Part shown: in pieces, positions 1 to 9,115 of the stretch
Layout: each line of letters opens with the position of its first letter
How positions within the stretch are numbered: position 1 is the first letter of the stretch
DNA from: Hyphomicrobiales bacterium
GTDB lineage: Bacteria > Pseudomonadota > Alphaproteobacteria > Rhizobiales > Beijerinckiaceae
Direction: 5' to 3'
Assembly: GCA_003963405.1 (NCBI GenBank)
Contig: RXIY01000004.1
Span: 1-50,992 of the forward strand
DNA length: 50,992 nt
Notes under the pieces: generated by a model
Told to the model about the DNA's origin: nothing
Seen by the model: the letters and a program-made list of their open reading frames with translations, nothing else
The model's database searches: none
Program-made: the position numbers and the translations under genes

Positions 1-1
1 T

Positions 2-415
2 CTCGAGGGCTTCATCGCTGCGCGCCGCCGCAATTTCGATTTGTTGAAAGCCGGTCTCGCCGGACTCGAAGAATATTTCATCCTGCCCGAGGCGACCGCC
101 GGGTCGGAGCCCTCCTGGTTCGGCTTTCCGCTGACGTTGCGCGAGGGCGCGCCTTTCACGCGCGACGCGCTCGTCGTCCATCTCAACCAGAAGAAGATAG
201 GCACGCGCCTGCTCTTCGGCGGCAATCTCGTGCGCCAGCCTTACATGAAGGGGCGGAATTTCCGTGTGAGCGGAGATCTGAAGAACGCCGACATCGTCGT
301 CGACCGCACCTTCTGGATCGGCGTCTATCCCGGTCTTACGCGCGAACATGTCGGCTACATGGTCGACTCGATCGAGGATTTTTGCCGGATGACGACCATG
401 AGGGCGGTGGTCTGA
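2..415 (+). CDS. RfbH-like PLP sugar dehydratase, C-terminal part
   Basis: This is the C-terminal 137 residues of a DegT/DnrJ/EryC1-fold enzyme; the start lies left of the window and the frame is open from base 2. The segment with 'SWFGFPLTL', 'NQKKIGTRLLFGGN' and 'DRTFWIGVYPGLT' is what I recognise as the C-terminus of RfbH-type CDP-4-dehydro-6-deoxyglucose 3-dehydratases, which make 3,6-dideoxyhexoses for O-antigen. The family's catalytic residues are upstream, so they cannot be checked. It ends one base before the ATG of a sugar-nucleotide epimerase/dehydratase, which supports a surface-sugar operon. A related DegT-family aminotransferase is the main alternative. Confidence 0.8.
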   Translation, partial: LEGFIAARRRNFDLLKAGLAGLEEYFILPEATAGSEPSWFGFPLTLREGAPFTRDALVVHLNQKKIGTRLLFGGNLVRQPYMKGRNFRVSGDLKNADIVVDRTFWIGVYPGLTREHVGYMVDSIEDFCRMTTMRAVV

Positions 416-416
416 C

Positions 417-1523
417 ATGCAGGAAGCAATCCCCGACGGCACCGCGCTCTCGCGCCATCCGCTGTGGCGCGAGGATCTTGCATCGATCCTCGCCGCCGAT
501 CTCCCCTGGGACGCTCTTTCGGGTCGCACGATTCTCGTTGCGGGCGCAAATGGCTTCCTGCCCGCGGCGATGATCGAAACGCTTCTGACGCTCGCCTCCG
601 GCGGTCGGGCGCCGGGGATGAAGGTCATTGCGCTGGCGCGTTCGCGTGAGAATGCGTTGCGGCGCTTCGCCGCCTATCTCGCTCATCCCGCCCTCTCGAT
701 CAGAATCGCGGACGTCTGCGCGCCTTTCGATATCGATGGCCCCGTGGATGTGATCATTCATGCGGCAAGCCAGGCGAGTCCGCGCTTTTATGGCTCCGAT
801 CCTGTCGGCACGGCGCTTCCAAATGTGATCGGCGCGCAGCGCCTTCTCGATCTCGCCGTACGCAAGCGTGCGTCGCGCTTCCTGTATTTTTCCAGTTCCG
901 AAGTTTATGGGGCAGTTCAAGAAGAACTGATTTCGGAAAATCTGTTCGGCGGTCTCGATCCGGCGTCGCTGCGCGCCTGCTACGCCGAAGCCAAACGAAT
1001 GGGCGAAACGCTCTGCGTCGCTTATGGCGCGCAATACGGGCTCGACTGCGTGATTGCGCGGCCATTCCATACTTATGGCCCCGGCATGCGTCTCGACGAC
1101 GGCCGCGTCTTTGCGGATTTCGTGCGCGACGTCGTGGAAGGCCGGGACATCGTTCTCAACAGCGATGGCGCGGCGCAGCGCGCCTTCTGCTACCTTGCAG
1201 ACGCGACGCTGGCCTTCTTCACGCTGCTGCTGAAGGGAGAGAAAGGCCGCGCCTACAATGTCGGCAATCCGCAGGCTGTCATCTCGATTCGAGATTTGGC
1301 GACAATGCTGGCGGCGCTTTATCCCGAGCGCGGCCTGAACCTCCGCCTTGCGCGGCCGCCCGAGGCCTATCTCACGAGTCGCGTGTCGCGTTCGGCGCCC
1401 GACGTCACGCGCCTCGAACGACTTGGCTGGCGGCCAAGGACAGATATAGGCGCCGGCTTTCGCCGCACGATCGACCTTTACCGCGATATCTTCAACCGAG
1501 GCGGCCTCGGAGCCAGCGCATGA
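417..1523 (+). CDS. NAD-dependent epimerase/dehydratase (extended SDR), sugar nucleotide
   Basis: A 368-residue extended short-chain dehydrogenase acting on a nucleotide sugar in the cytoplasm. The Rossmann motif is GANGFLPA at residues 43-50; the third glycine of the usual GxxGxxG is proline. SSSEVYG at 159-165 and the catalytic pair Y189/K193 (YAEAK) are present, followed by 'RPFHTYGPGM' and 'RAFCYLADA', typical of dTDP-glucose dehydratase and UDP-glucuronate decarboxylase relatives. The ATG lies one base after the RfbH-like stop, and the stop overlaps the next start (ATGA), so the genes are translationally coupled. Next to RfbH, a CDP-paratose/abequose synthase-like role is an inference; the substrate cannot be read from sequence. 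Confidence 0.85.
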   Translation: MQEAIPDGTALSRHPLWREDLASILAADLPWDALSGRTILVAGANGFLPAAMIETLLTLASGGRAPGMKVIALARSRENALRRFAAYLAHPALSIRIADVCAPFDIDGPVDVIIHAASQASPRFYGSDPVGTALPNVIGAQRLLDLAVRKRASRFLYFSSSEVYGAVQEELISENLFGGLDPASLRACYAEAKRMGETLCVAYGAQYGLDCVIARPFHTYGPGMRLDDGRVFADFVRDVVEGRDIVLNSDGAAQRAFCYLADATLAFFTLLLKGEKGRAYNVGNPQAVISIRDLATMLAALYPERGLNLRLARPPEAYLTSRVSRSAPDVTRLERLGWRPRTDIGAGFRRTIDLYRDIFNRGGLGASA

Positions 1524-2488
1524 CTGCCCAAACCCTTTCCCGCGTCATCGCGCCGGAGACGCCGATCGACTGGCGTCGCGCCTTCGAGAGCGGCGCTCTC
1601 GACCGGCTCGATCTGTGGAGACATTTCGCCGAACGACACGCGCTGCTGGCGCAACATGCATCCGTATTACAGGGAACGGAGATCGCCGCGGTGGCCATCG
1701 AGCCTTCCGGCCTCTCGGCGACCTTGCATAACGGCCTGGCCTTCACGCTGGACCCGCAGGCCCTGCGCGAGGCCCCCAACATCGTCCTCGCGCAGGGCGG
1801 ATACGAGACCTTCGAGCGCGCCCTGATCCTGCGCCTCGCGCAGGGCGCGAAGGTCGTGTTCGATATCGGCGCGAATATCGGCTAGTACAGCCTCCATATC
1901 GCCCAGCAGGAGCCGCAGGCGCGCGTTTATGCATTCGAGCCCGTGCCGACGACATATGCGCGCCTTGTCGCCAATCTTTCCCGCAACCGCGCCGGCGCGC
2001 GGGTCGCGCCCATCGGCGACGGCCTGTCCGACGCTCCGGGCGACTTCGACATGTTCGTGCCAGCGGTCTCCGGTTCTCCCGCCGCTTCGCTCAACGAGCT
2101 CCATCCAGGCGAGGGCGGCCGACGCTTTTCCTGCCATTTCACCACGCTCGACCAGTTCGTCGAGGATCACGCGATCACGCGGCTCGATTTTCTGAAATGT
2201 GACGTCGAGGGCGCCGAATTGCGCGTCTTGAAAGGCGGCGAGAAATCGCTCGCGCGCTTCCGTCCCGCGGTGGTCATCGAGTTGCTGCGCAAATGGTCGG
2301 CAGCCTTTGGCTATCATCCCAACGACGTTCTCGATCTCTTCGGAGCGCTCGGCTACCGTTGCTACGGCGTCTCGGAAACGACGCTTACGCCCATCGAACG
2401 GGTCGACGACGACACGCGTGAGACCAACTACGTCTTTCTCGACCCGACGCGGCATCCGGGGGTCGACGCCCTTGCCCTCGGCGGCTGA
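1520..2488 (+). pseudogene. FkbM family methyltransferase interrupted by an in-frame TAG
   Basis: One continuous frame of 322 codons encodes an FkbM-type SAM-dependent methyltransferase, except for an amber codon at 1883-1885. The stop falls inside SAM-binding motif I: FDIGANIG*YSLHIA, where the family normally has Tyr, Trp or Phe. Downstream the frame remains sound, with 'YAFEPVP', 'LDFLKCDVEGAELRVLKGG' and a complete C-terminus. TAT, TAC or TGG to TAG needs only one substitution, and no frameshift is seen, so the lesion looks recent, or is a sequencing error. The truncated product (121 residues) lacks most of the fold, and a restart at 1943 would lack motif I. The start overlaps the preceding stop and gtrA begins one base after the final TGA. 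FkbM enzymes O-methylate sugars or natural products. Confidence 0.85.
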
Positions 2489-2489
2489 C

Positions 2490-2915
2490 ATGCGGAAGAA
2501 GGCGTCGACCCTCGAGAGATGGGGCGCCCAAGTCTGGCGTCTGCCCTTCGCGCGTTTTCTTCTGGTGGGGTCCGGCAACGCGATCTTCGGCTACAGTGTG
2601 TTTTATATGCTGCTTTACATTGGCTGCGCGCCGACCGCAGCGCTGGCGATCGCGACCGTGATCGGCGTGGTCTTCAATTTCTTCACGACGGGCCGCATCG
2701 TCTTCAAAAGCGCCGAGGCGGCGCGTCTGTGGCGCTTCGGCGCCGTCTATGGCGCTGTTTTCGTCGCCAATGCGGGGCTGCTCGAGGCCGCCTCAAGTCT
2801 TGGCCTCGCGGCGGCCCCCGCGCAGGCGCTCCTGGCCCCGCCTTGCGTCCTCTTGTCCTACGCGCTCAATCGCGCCCTCGTCTTCCCCGACAGGGAGGGA
2901 GTCCGTCAGACATGA
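2490..2915 (+). CDS. GtrA-like membrane protein
   Basis: A 141-residue protein with about four hydrophobic segments ('FLLVGSGNAIFGYSVFYMLL', 'ALAIATVIGVVFNFFTTGRIVF', 'AVYGAVFVANAGLL', 'LLAPPCVLLSYALNRALVF'). The N-terminal F-x3-G-x3 pattern, the central 'NFFTTGRIVF' and the terminal 'NRALVF' fit the GtrA family, proposed to flip polyprenyl-phosphate-linked sugars across the inner membrane. I chose ATG 2490 because it follows the FkbM stop by one base and gives the normal family length. Its stop overlaps the next ATG (ATGA), pairing it with a GT2 glycosyltransferase as in gtrA-gtrB loci. Confidence 0.85.
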   Translation: MRKKASTLERWGAQVWRLPFARFLLVGSGNAIFGYSVFYMLLYIGCAPTAALAIATVIGVVFNFFTTGRIVFKSAEAARLWRFGAVYGAVFVANAGLLEAASSLGLAAAPAQALLAPPCVLLSYALNRALVFPDREGVRQT

Positions 2916-3850
2916 AAACAATCTCGATCGTCACGCCCTGCTACAACGAGGAAGTCAACATCCGCGACTGCCATGCGGCGATCCGCGAACTCTTCGATAA
3001 GGAGTTGAAAGACTATCGGCGCGAGCACGTCTTTTGCGACAACGACTCGAGTGACGCTACTGCAGATATTTTGCGCGAGATTGCCGAGACGGACAAGGAT
3101 GTGAAGGTCATTCTCAATGCGCGCAACTTCGGCGCCATGCGCTCCAACTACAATGGCGTGATGGCGGCGACGGGCGACGCCGTGCTGCTGTTCTTTCCCG
3201 CTGACATGCAGGACCCGCCCGAAATTATCCCGCAGCTCGTGTCGATTTGGGCGCAGGGCGTCGAAGTCGTATATGGCGTCCGCAGCATTCGTGAGGAAAA
3301 CGCGACGATGCGCGGAGTGCGGCGTCTTTATTACCGGCTTCTCACGGGCCTTTCGGAACATCGGCTTCCGCCGGGCGTCGGCGATTTTCAGCTCGTCGAC
3401 CGCAAGGTCGTCGAGGCGATGCGAAAGATCGAAGACGCCTATCCGTTCATGCGGATGATGACCTTCGAATGCGGGTTCAAATCGGTGGGCGTCCCTTATA
3501 AATGGGTGGAGCGTCGCCGGGGGATTTCGGGCAACTCGCTGCGGAGCCTCGTCGACCAGGGCATGAACGGACTCGTCACGAATACGCTCGCGCCGCTGCG
3601 GCTCTTGCTGTTCCTCGGTTTCGCCATCGCGGCGGCTTCGCTCGGATATGCTTTCCTCAATCTGGTGCTGGGCGTGATCTATTACCGCAGCATGGCCGCG
3701 CCGGGGGTCATGACGATCATCACCGCGGTCTTCTTCTTTGGCGGCGTGCAACTCTTCTCCCTCGGCGTACTCGCCGAATATGTGCTTGCGATCTATGCGC
3801 AGGTGCGGCGCAAGCCTGTCGTCTTCGAGCGCGAGAGGATCAATTTTTAA
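2912..3850 (+). CDS. Polyprenyl-phosphate glycosyltransferase, GT2 (GtrB/DPM1-like)
   Basis: A 312-residue GT-A enzyme expected to load a sugar from a nucleotide donor onto undecaprenyl phosphate on the cytoplasmic face. TPCYNEE is at residues 8-14, the nucleotide-binding acidic region is CDNDSSD around 42-48, a DxD-like ADMQD lies at 97-101, and the acceptor-loop motif RRRGISGNS is at 201-209. Two transmembrane segments follow at about 229-257 and 266-295, the layout of GtrB and DPM1-like membrane-anchored transferases. ATG 2912 overlaps the gtrA stop. A strong ribosome site and another membrane gene follow directly, suggesting a three-part sugar-modification module. Confidence 0.9.
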   Translation: MKTISIVTPCYNEEVNIRDCHAAIRELFDKELKDYRREHVFCDNDSSDATADILREIAETDKDVKVILNARNFGAMRSNYNGVMAATGDAVLLFFPADMQDPPEIIPQLVSIWAQGVEVVYGVRSIREENATMRGVRRLYYRLLTGLSEHRLPPGVGDFQLVDRKVVEAMRKIEDAYPFMRMMTFECGFKSVGVPYKWVERRRGISGNSLRSLVDQGMNGLVTNTLAPLRLLLFLGFAIAAASLGYAFLNLVLGVIYYRSMAAPGVMTIITAVFFFGGVQLFSLGVLAEYVLAIYAQVRRKPVVFERERINF

Positions 3851-3865
3851 AGGAGGCGGAAGGTT

Positions 3866-5458
3866 ATGAAGTCGACGTTTCTCCAAGAGGCGACGCCTGC
3901 CGTTCCATCGCGTGGAGCCGGGCTTGCGCGGCTGCGGCTCGGCGCGCTCTGCAATTACCACGTCTTTCTGTTCGCTTCTTTTCTTTTCCTGCTGCCGAAC
4001 CTGCTTTTCGCCACGGCGCTGCGTCCCTTGCCGGGCGTAATCGTCGTCGCCGCCTCGGCGGGCGCGTTCGCGCTGCTGTGGCGCGGGACGCGGGAGAGCC
4101 GCGTTCTCGGCGCCTCGGTCGACGCGGTTTCGCTGGCCTTTTGTCTCGCCGGGGGAGTGGGGCTCTGTCTCCTCGGCGGCGAAGGCCATTTCTTCTACAG
4201 CACGGCGGACTGGCTCATTCGCGACGCCGTGCTCGCCGATCTCGTTCGCAACGGAACGAAAGTTATCTATCGATACGGAGACCAGGATTATCTCTTGCGG
4301 GCGCCGCTGGGGATGTATCTCTCGCCGGCCGTCGTCGGGCGCATGTTCGGCCTTTATGCGGCCCATATCGCGCTGCTCGCGCAAAACGCCGTCATCGTCG
4401 GCGCGATACTGTATTTGACCGCGACTCTCGCCGAAGTCCGCAAGGCGCCGTTCATCCTCCTCATGGTCATGTTCAGCGGTCTCGATATTCTCGGCGTCCT
4501 AGCCGCCGAGGCGGTGGAGGCGGCCAAGGGCGAGCCTTTCAAGATCTTCTCCCATATCGAGTGGTGGAGCGCTTATTTTTCTCCGGTCCCCTTACAATAT
4601 TCGAGTTTCGTCACGCAGCTTTTCTGGGTGCCGAACCATATGGCGCCAGGCTGGTGGTTTGCGCTCATCGTCCTTCTCCACGTGCGCGGCGAGATCGCCT
4701 TTTCGGCGCTCCTCGCCGCCTGCCTTCCCTTGCTCCTCTGGTCGCCGCTCGCCATGCTGGGGGCGGCGCCGTTCGTCGCCTGGCTGGCGCTGCGCGCGCC
4801 GGGGCGCGGGTTCTTGACGGCCGAGATGGTCCTTGCAGCGATGGCGGGCCTCTGCTTTGCGCCCGTCGCGCTCTATCTCGTGATGGACGCAGGCGCCGTT
4901 CCGCATGAATGGCTGGCGTTCCGCGACGGATTCCTCCGGACCTATTTCTCGTTCGTGTTCGTGGAAATTCCGCAGGCGGCCGTCCTCGTCTATGCGTGGC
5001 GGAAAATCGCCGGCCCTGACCGGGGCCCGCTCGTGCTCGCCCTCGTGCTGTTGCTCGTCATCCCGCTTTATAGTTTCGGGCCTAGCAACGACTTCGCCAT
5101 GCGCGCGTCGATCCCGGCGCTGTTCCTGCTCGCTTTCAGCTTTGCGCGGATCGCCGTCCTGACGCCGCGCGACAACAGCGCCTTTCCGACGCTGATCTCG
5201 TCGCTCGTTCTCATCTCGGCGGCCACTCCCCTGCTCGAACTCAAGAACGCTTTCAGCGGGGCTTATGGCGTCAGCGATTGCAACATGCTGACGGCCTGGC
5301 GCAAAACCGACGGGTTTGCGTTTCCGACGAATTACCTGGCGCGGGAAGAAAAAGTCCTGCCCTGGCTGATCTCTGTCGGCGATGGTCCCGCCCCGCTGAC
5401 GGTCGAGACGCGCAGATGTTGGCCGGATCATCCGCTTCTCGACGATCGCAAGAAGTGA
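3866..5458 (+). CDS. Polytopic membrane protein, possibly the third component of a gtr-like cassette
   Basis: A 530-residue protein with roughly 11-12 hydrophobic helices spread over its length and short soluble loops. I do not recognise a defined family. It starts at ATG 3866, 7-13 bases after a near-perfect Shine-Dalgarno (AAAGGAGG, 3849-3856), and is separated by 15 bases from the GT2 gene. Size, helix count and position resemble the serotype-specific third gene of gtr loci or GT-C transferases and O-antigen polymerases, which take the lipid-linked sugar in the periplasm. That role is inferred from context only; no catalytic acidic motif could be singled out. It is the last gene of the surface-polysaccharide run. 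Confidence 0.6.
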   Translation: MKSTFLQEATPAVPSRGAGLARLRLGALCNYHVFLFASFLFLLPNLLFATALRPLPGVIVVAASAGAFALLWRGTRESRVLGASVDAVSLAFCLAGGVGLCLLGGEGHFFYSTADWLIRDAVLADLVRNGTKVIYRYGDQDYLLRAPLGMYLSPAVVGRMFGLYAAHIALLAQNAVIVGAILYLTATLAEVRKAPFILLMVMFSGLDILGVLAAEAVEAAKGEPFKIFSHIEWWSAYFSPVPLQYSSFVTQLFWVPNHMAPGWWFALIVLLHVRGEIAFSALLAACLPLLLWSPLAMLGAAPFVAWLALRAPGRGFLTAEMVLAAMAGLCFAPVALYLVMDAGAVPHEWLAFRDGFLRTYFSFVFVEIPQAAVLVYAWRKIAGPDRGPLVLALVLLLVIPLYSFGPSNDFAMRASIPALFLLAFSFARIAVLTPRDNSAFPTLISSLVLISAATPLLELKNAFSGAYGVSDCNMLTAWRKTDGFAFPTNYLAREEKVLPWLISVGDGPAPLTVETRRCWPDHPLLDDRKK

Positions 5459-5612
5459 TCGCGTCGAATCGGTCATTTTGGCGTCGCCCGGGACACGCAA
5501 GGGGCGTCTTTGAAAAACGGGCGCCCTCCTTGTGCGGAGCGTCGGCGGCTCTTTGACTTTCGCCCCCGCGCTTGGCTAAAAGCCTCGCTCCATTACTGGA
5601 GAGAGGATTGAA

Positions 5613-7934
5613 ATGACATCGATCGTCGAGCGGCTGAGCGGCGAGCTTGCGGCGAAACCCTGGCAGGTGGAGGCGGCGATCGGCCTGCTCGACGGCGGTT
5701 CGACGGTTCCCTTCATCGCGCGATACCGCAAGGAGGCCACCGGCCAGCTCGACGATGTGCAATTGCGCAAGCTCGAGGAGCGGCTGCGCTATCTGCGGGA
5801 GCTCGAGGAGCGGCGCAAGGCGATCCTCGAGTCGATCGACTCGCAGGGCAAGCTCGACGACGCGCTGCGTCGCGTCATCATGGAGGCCGACAACAAGGCC
5901 CGCCTCGAAGACATTTATCTGCCTTTCAAGCCCAAGCGCCGCACCAAGGCGCAGATTGCGATCGAAGCCGGCCTCGCGCCGCTCGCCGACGCGCTTCTCG
6001 CCTCGCCGGAGAAAGATCCCAAAGCGCAGGCCGAGCCCTTTGTGGACGCCGAAAAGAATGTGGCGACGGTAGAGGCGGCGCTCGAGGGCGCGCGCGCCAT
6101 TCTCGTCGAGCGATTCGCGGAAGACGCCGATCTCATCGGCGCCTTGCGCGAGACGCACTGGTCGCAGGCCGTGCTGAAATCGAAGCCCCGCGCGGGCAAG
6201 GAGGCGGCGGGCGCGAAATACTCGGATTATTTCGAATTCTCGCAGCCGATCGCCAAATTGCCGTCGCATCGCATCCTCGCGCTCTTCCGCGGCGAAAAGG
6301 AAGAAATGCTGGAGCTCGAACTCGCGCCGGAGACGGAGCCCGGCGTCGGCGGCTACGAGAGCCGGATCGCGCGGCGCTATCAAATCGAGGATCGCGGCCG
6401 GCCGGGCGACAAATGGCTGCTCGATACGGCGCGCTGGGCCTGGCGCACCAAGATCGAGCTGCATCTTGCCGTCGACGCCCGCGCGAGGCTGTGGCGCGTC
6501 GCCGAGGAGGAGGCGATCCGCGTCTTTGCGGAGAATCTGCGCGATCTCCTGCTCGCCGCGCCGGCCGGCGCGCGGCCGACGATCGGGCTCGATCCCGGTT
6601 TCCGCACGGGCGTGAAGGTCGCGGTGATCGACGCCACCGGCAAGATCGTCTCGACGACCGCAATCTATCCGCACGAGCCGCAGCGGCGCTGGGACGAATC
6701 GCTCGCGACGCTCGCGCGCCTCGCCCGCGAGCACAAGATCGAGCTCGTCGCCATCGGCAATGGCACGGCGTCGCGCGAGACGGACAAGCTCGCGGGCGAG
6801 CTGATGTCGAAATTTCCCGAGCTAAAGCTCACCAAGATCGTCGTCTCGGAGGCGGGCGCCTCGGTCTATTCCGCATCGGAATACGCTTCGAGAGAATTGC
6901 CCGATCTCGACGTGTCGCTGCGCGGCGCCGCCTCGATCGCGCGCCGTCTGCAGGACCCGCTCGCCGAACTCGTGAAGATCGAGCCGAAATCGATCGGCGT
7001 CGGCCAATATCAGCACGACGTATCCGAGACGAAGCTCTCTCGCGCGCTCGACGCCGTCGTCGAGGACTGCGTGAACGCCGTGGGCGTCGACGTGAACACG
7101 GCCTCGGCGCCGCTGCTCGCGCGCGTCTCGGGCCTCGGCGAGACGCTCGCCTCCAATATCGTCGCCCATCGCGACGCCAATGGGCCGTTCCGCACCCGCG
7201 CCGCGCTCAAGGAGGTGCCGCGCCTCGGCCCCAAGGCTTTCGAACAGAGCGCGGGCTTCCTGCGCATCATCGATGGCGACGATCCGCTCGACCGCTCGGG
7301 CGTGCATCCCGAGGCTTATCCGCTGGTGCGGCGCATTCTCCAGGCGGCCAAAACCGACATCCGCTCGCTGATCGGCAATGCGGCGGAGCTGCGCAAGCTC
7401 CGGCCGGCGCAATTCGCCGACGAGACCTTCGGCGTTCCGACCGTGACCGACGTGCTCGCCGAGCTCGAGAAGCCCGGCCGCGACCCGCGCCCCGCCTTCA
7501 AGACCGCGACCTTCCAGGAGGGCGTCGAGACGCTGAACGATCTCAAGCCCGGCATGGTGCTCGAAGGCGTCGTGACCAATGTCGCGGCCTTCGGCGCCTT
7601 CGTCGACATCGGCGTGCACCAGGACGGCCTCGTCCACATTTCGGCGCTCTCCAAGGAATTCGTCAAGGATCCCCGCAGCGTGGTGAAGCCGGGCGACATC
7701 GTGAGGGTCAAGGTCATGGAGGTGGATGCGCCCCGCAAGCGCATTTCGCTCACCATGCGGCTCGACGACGCGCCCGGCCAGCAGGCGCGGGGCGGGCAGG
7801 GCGCGGGCAAGGGCCGCGACGCCGGCGGCCCGCGCGGCGCCCAGAAAGCCCCGCAGGGGGGCAAGCCCGCGGGCGGCCCCGGCGGGCTCGGCGAAGCCTT
7901 GCTTGCGGCAATGAAACAAAAAGGCGCGCGCTGA
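5613..7934 (+). CDS. tex: Tex family RNA-binding transcription accessory protein
   Basis: A 773-residue protein of standard Tex length. The N-terminal helical region starts with '[20 protein letters not shown]' and '[13 protein letters not shown]', the Tex signature. A YqgF/RuvX-like RNase fold follows ('[18 protein letters not shown]', about residue 327 on), then helix-hairpin-helix repeats ('[17 protein letters not shown]', '[18 protein letters not shown]') and a C-terminal S1 domain ('[19 protein letters not shown]', about 645-715). A Gly/Ala/Lys-rich tail ends the protein. Tex binds nucleic acid and affects transcription and translation. Its 3' end is shared with a terminator for the convergent tRNA gene. 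It is separate from the sugar cluster upstream (154-base gap). Confidence 0.97.
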   Translation: MTSIVERLSGELAAKPWQVEAAIGLLDGGSTVPFIARYRKEATGQLDDVQLRKLEERLRYLRELEERRKAILESIDSQGKLDDALRRVIMEADNKARLEDIYLPFKPKRRTKAQIAIEAGLAPLADALLASPEKDPKAQAEPFVDAEKNVATVEAALEGARAILVERFAEDADLIGALRETHWSQAVLKSKPRAGKEAAGAKYSDYFEFSQPIAKLPSHRILALFRGEKEEMLELELAPETEPGVGGYESRIARRYQIEDRGRPGDKWLLDTARWAWRTKIELHLAVDARARLWRVAEEEAIRVFAENLRDLLLAAPAGARPTIGLDPGFRTGVKVAVIDATGKIVSTTAIYPHEPQRRWDESLATLARLAREHKIELVAIGNGTASRETDKLAGELMSKFPELKLTKIVVSEAGASVYSASEYASRELPDLDVSLRGAASIARRLQDPLAELVKIEPKSIGVGQYQHDVSETKLSRALDAVVEDCVNAVGVDVNTASAPLLARVSGLGETLASNIVAHRDANGPFRTRAALKEVPRLGPKAFEQSAGFLRIIDGDDPLDRSGVHPEAYPLVRRILQAAKTDIRSLIGNAAELRKLRPAQFADETFGVPTVTDVLAELEKPGRDPRPAFKTATFQEGVETLNDLKPGMVLEGVVTNVAAFGAFVDIGVHQDGLVHISALSKEFVKDPRSVVKPGDIVRVKVMEVDAPRKRISLTMRLDDAPGQQARGGQGAGKGRDAGGPRGAQKAPQGGKPAGGPGGLGEALLAAMKQKGAR

Positions 7935-7942
7935 TGCGCGCC
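7915..7942 (-). terminator. Rho-independent terminator for tRNA-Gly, embedded in the tex 3' end
   Basis: Read on the minus strand there is a 7-bp stem GGCGCGC/GCGCGCC (arms 7936-7942 and 7923-7929) with a 6-base loop, then TTTTTGTTT. It lies about 52 bases beyond the 3' end of the tRNA and overlaps the last codons and stop of tex. Confidence 0.65.
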
Positions 7943-7993
7943 ATCGGCGGCGCAGAAAAAAACGGCGCGGACTCAATGGCTGAAGGAGACTGT

Positions 7994-8067
7994 TGGAGCG
8001 GGTGAAGGGAATCGAACCCTCGTATTCAGCTTGGAAGGCTGCTGCTCTACCATTGAGCTACACCCGC
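7994..8067 (-). tRNA. tRNA-Gly (anticodon TCC)
   Basis: Minus-strand cloverleaf: acceptor arms GCGGGTG/CACCCGC, D arm GCTC..GAGC, anticodon loop CTTCCAA giving TCC, T arm GAGGG-TTCGATT-CCCTT, discriminator T, and an encoded CCA at 7994-7996. The first anticodon-stem pair (G-A) is mismatched. The TCC anticodon reads GGA and GGG glycine codons. It is convergent with tex. Confidence 0.96.
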
Positions 8068-8240
8068 ACGCCCTTTTCTATGCCAAGCCGCGCGGCGCTT
8101 TGCAATGGCCTATCGGGGGCCCGCGAAAAGCGCATTTATCCATTTGACAGCGCCGCCGGAGCCAACTAACCCGAGCGCCCGACGGTCATCTTCAGGCGCG
8201 CGTTCCGACGCTGCTTCTTTTCTCGAGGGATCAACGAACC

Positions 8241-8606
8241 GTGGCCAAACCCCAACTCGGCGCCAAGCGCCAATGCCAGTCCTGCGCGACGAAATTCTAC
8301 GATCTCAACAAGGACCCGATCGTCTGCCCGAAATGCGGGACGATCTTCCAGGTCGCCGCCCTCGCCCGCGCCCCCGGCCGCGTCGAGGAGGAAGAGACCG
8401 AGGTCGAGAAGGAGGGCGTCGACACGGTGTCGCTCGACGAGGTCGAAGGGAGCGAAAACGCCGCCGAGACGATCGACGTCGAGGACGATGTGGAACTCGT
8501 CGGCGACGATGCGGACGACGACACCTTCCTCGAGGCGGAGGAAGGCGAGGACGACGACGTTTCCGGCCTCATCGACGGCGACATAGAGACCGACGACGAA
8601 GGTTGA
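8241..8606 (+). CDS. FYDLN acid domain protein (TIGR02300-type)
   Basis: A 121-residue protein starting at GTG 8241. The N-terminus has a zinc-ribbon-like CxxC pair (CQSC, CPKC) around the eponymous 'KFYDLNKDPIVCPKCG'. The remainder is extremely acidic (runs of Asp and Glu, for example 'VEDDVELVGDDADDD'), as expected for this alphaproteobacterial family of unknown function. It stands alone between a tRNA and a strong bidirectional terminator. Confidence 0.92.
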   Translation: MAKPQLGAKRQCQSCATKFYDLNKDPIVCPKCGTIFQVAALARAPGRVEEEETEVEKEGVDTVSLDEVEGSENAAETIDVEDDVELVGDDADDDTFLEAEEGEDDDVSGLIDGDIETDDEG

Positions 8607-8653
8607 TCGCTCGCCCTGCCCGCGCGCTCCTGCGGGAGCGCGCAAAGACCGCG

Positions 8654-8689
8654 AAAAACCCGCGAACCCCGAAGGGTCGCGGGTTTTTT
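8654..8689. terminator. Bidirectional Rho-independent terminator
   Basis: A 12-bp perfect stem (AAAAACCCGCGA, 8654-8665, with TCGCGGGTTTTT, 8677-8688) encloses an 11-base loop. Because the arms begin in A and end in T, it works as a terminator on both strands, between the FYDLN gene (+) and mucR (-). Confidence 0.92.
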
Positions 8690-8707
8690 CCTGTCGGGGT
8701 GCGCGTT

Positions 8708-9115
8708 TTATTTGCCGCGGCGGCGGCGCTGCTGGCCGAGGCCCATCTGCTTTGCGAGATTGGAGCGCGCCTTGGCGTAATTGGGCGCAACCATCGGATA
8801 ATCGGCCGGCAGCCCCCATTTTTCGCGGTACTCTTCGGGCGACAGGCCGTACTGCGTGCGCAGATGGCGCTTGAGCGACTTGAACTTCTTGCCGTCCTCG
8901 AGACAGATGACGTAGTCGTTATTGACAGACCGCTTGACGGGCACCGCGGGTTTCGGCGGCTCGGCCGGCGCCACGGGAGCGCCGGAGCCCACCCGCAGCA
9001 GGGCGTTGTAGACTTCGCTGATCAGGCTGGGCAATTCGCCGGCGGGCACGGAATTATTACTCACATAGGCGGAGACGATATCGGCTGCGAGCTCGATATT
9101 GTTGTTGAGGGTCAT
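8708..9115 (-). CDS. mucR: MucR/Ros family zinc-finger transcriptional regulator
   Basis: A 135-residue DNA-binding regulator. The N-terminal '[15 protein letters not shown]' is the conserved MucR oligomerisation region, and the C-terminal half has '[20 protein letters not shown]' followed by '[19 protein letters not shown]'. Ros-type fingers use Cys, Cys/Asp, His and His; here the His expected after 'LRT' appears as Gln, so the zinc site may be altered. I prefer ATG 9115, which starts at the conserved N-terminus; an in-frame ATG at 9133 would add six residues. MucR proteins silence AT-rich promoters and often regulate themselves, matching the long AT-rich upstream region. The 3' end faces a strong terminator. 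Confidence 0.92.
   Translation of the reverse strand: MTLNNNIELAADIVSAYVSNNSVPAGELPSLISEVYNALLRVGSGAPVAPAEPPKPAVPVKRSVNNDYVICLEDGKKFKSLKRHLRTQYGLSPEEYREKWGLPADYPMVAPNYAKARSNLAKQMGLGQQRRRRGK

Noticed and set aside
1883-1885. TAG read as pyrrolysine or another recoded residue
   Set aside because: FkbM enzymes are not known Pyl proteins, no Pyl genes are in the window, and a point mutation or error is simpler.
2906-4384. 492-codon minus-strand frame opposite the GT2 and membrane genes
   Set aside because: Antisense shadow; the plus-strand genes have motifs, ribosome sites and overlaps.
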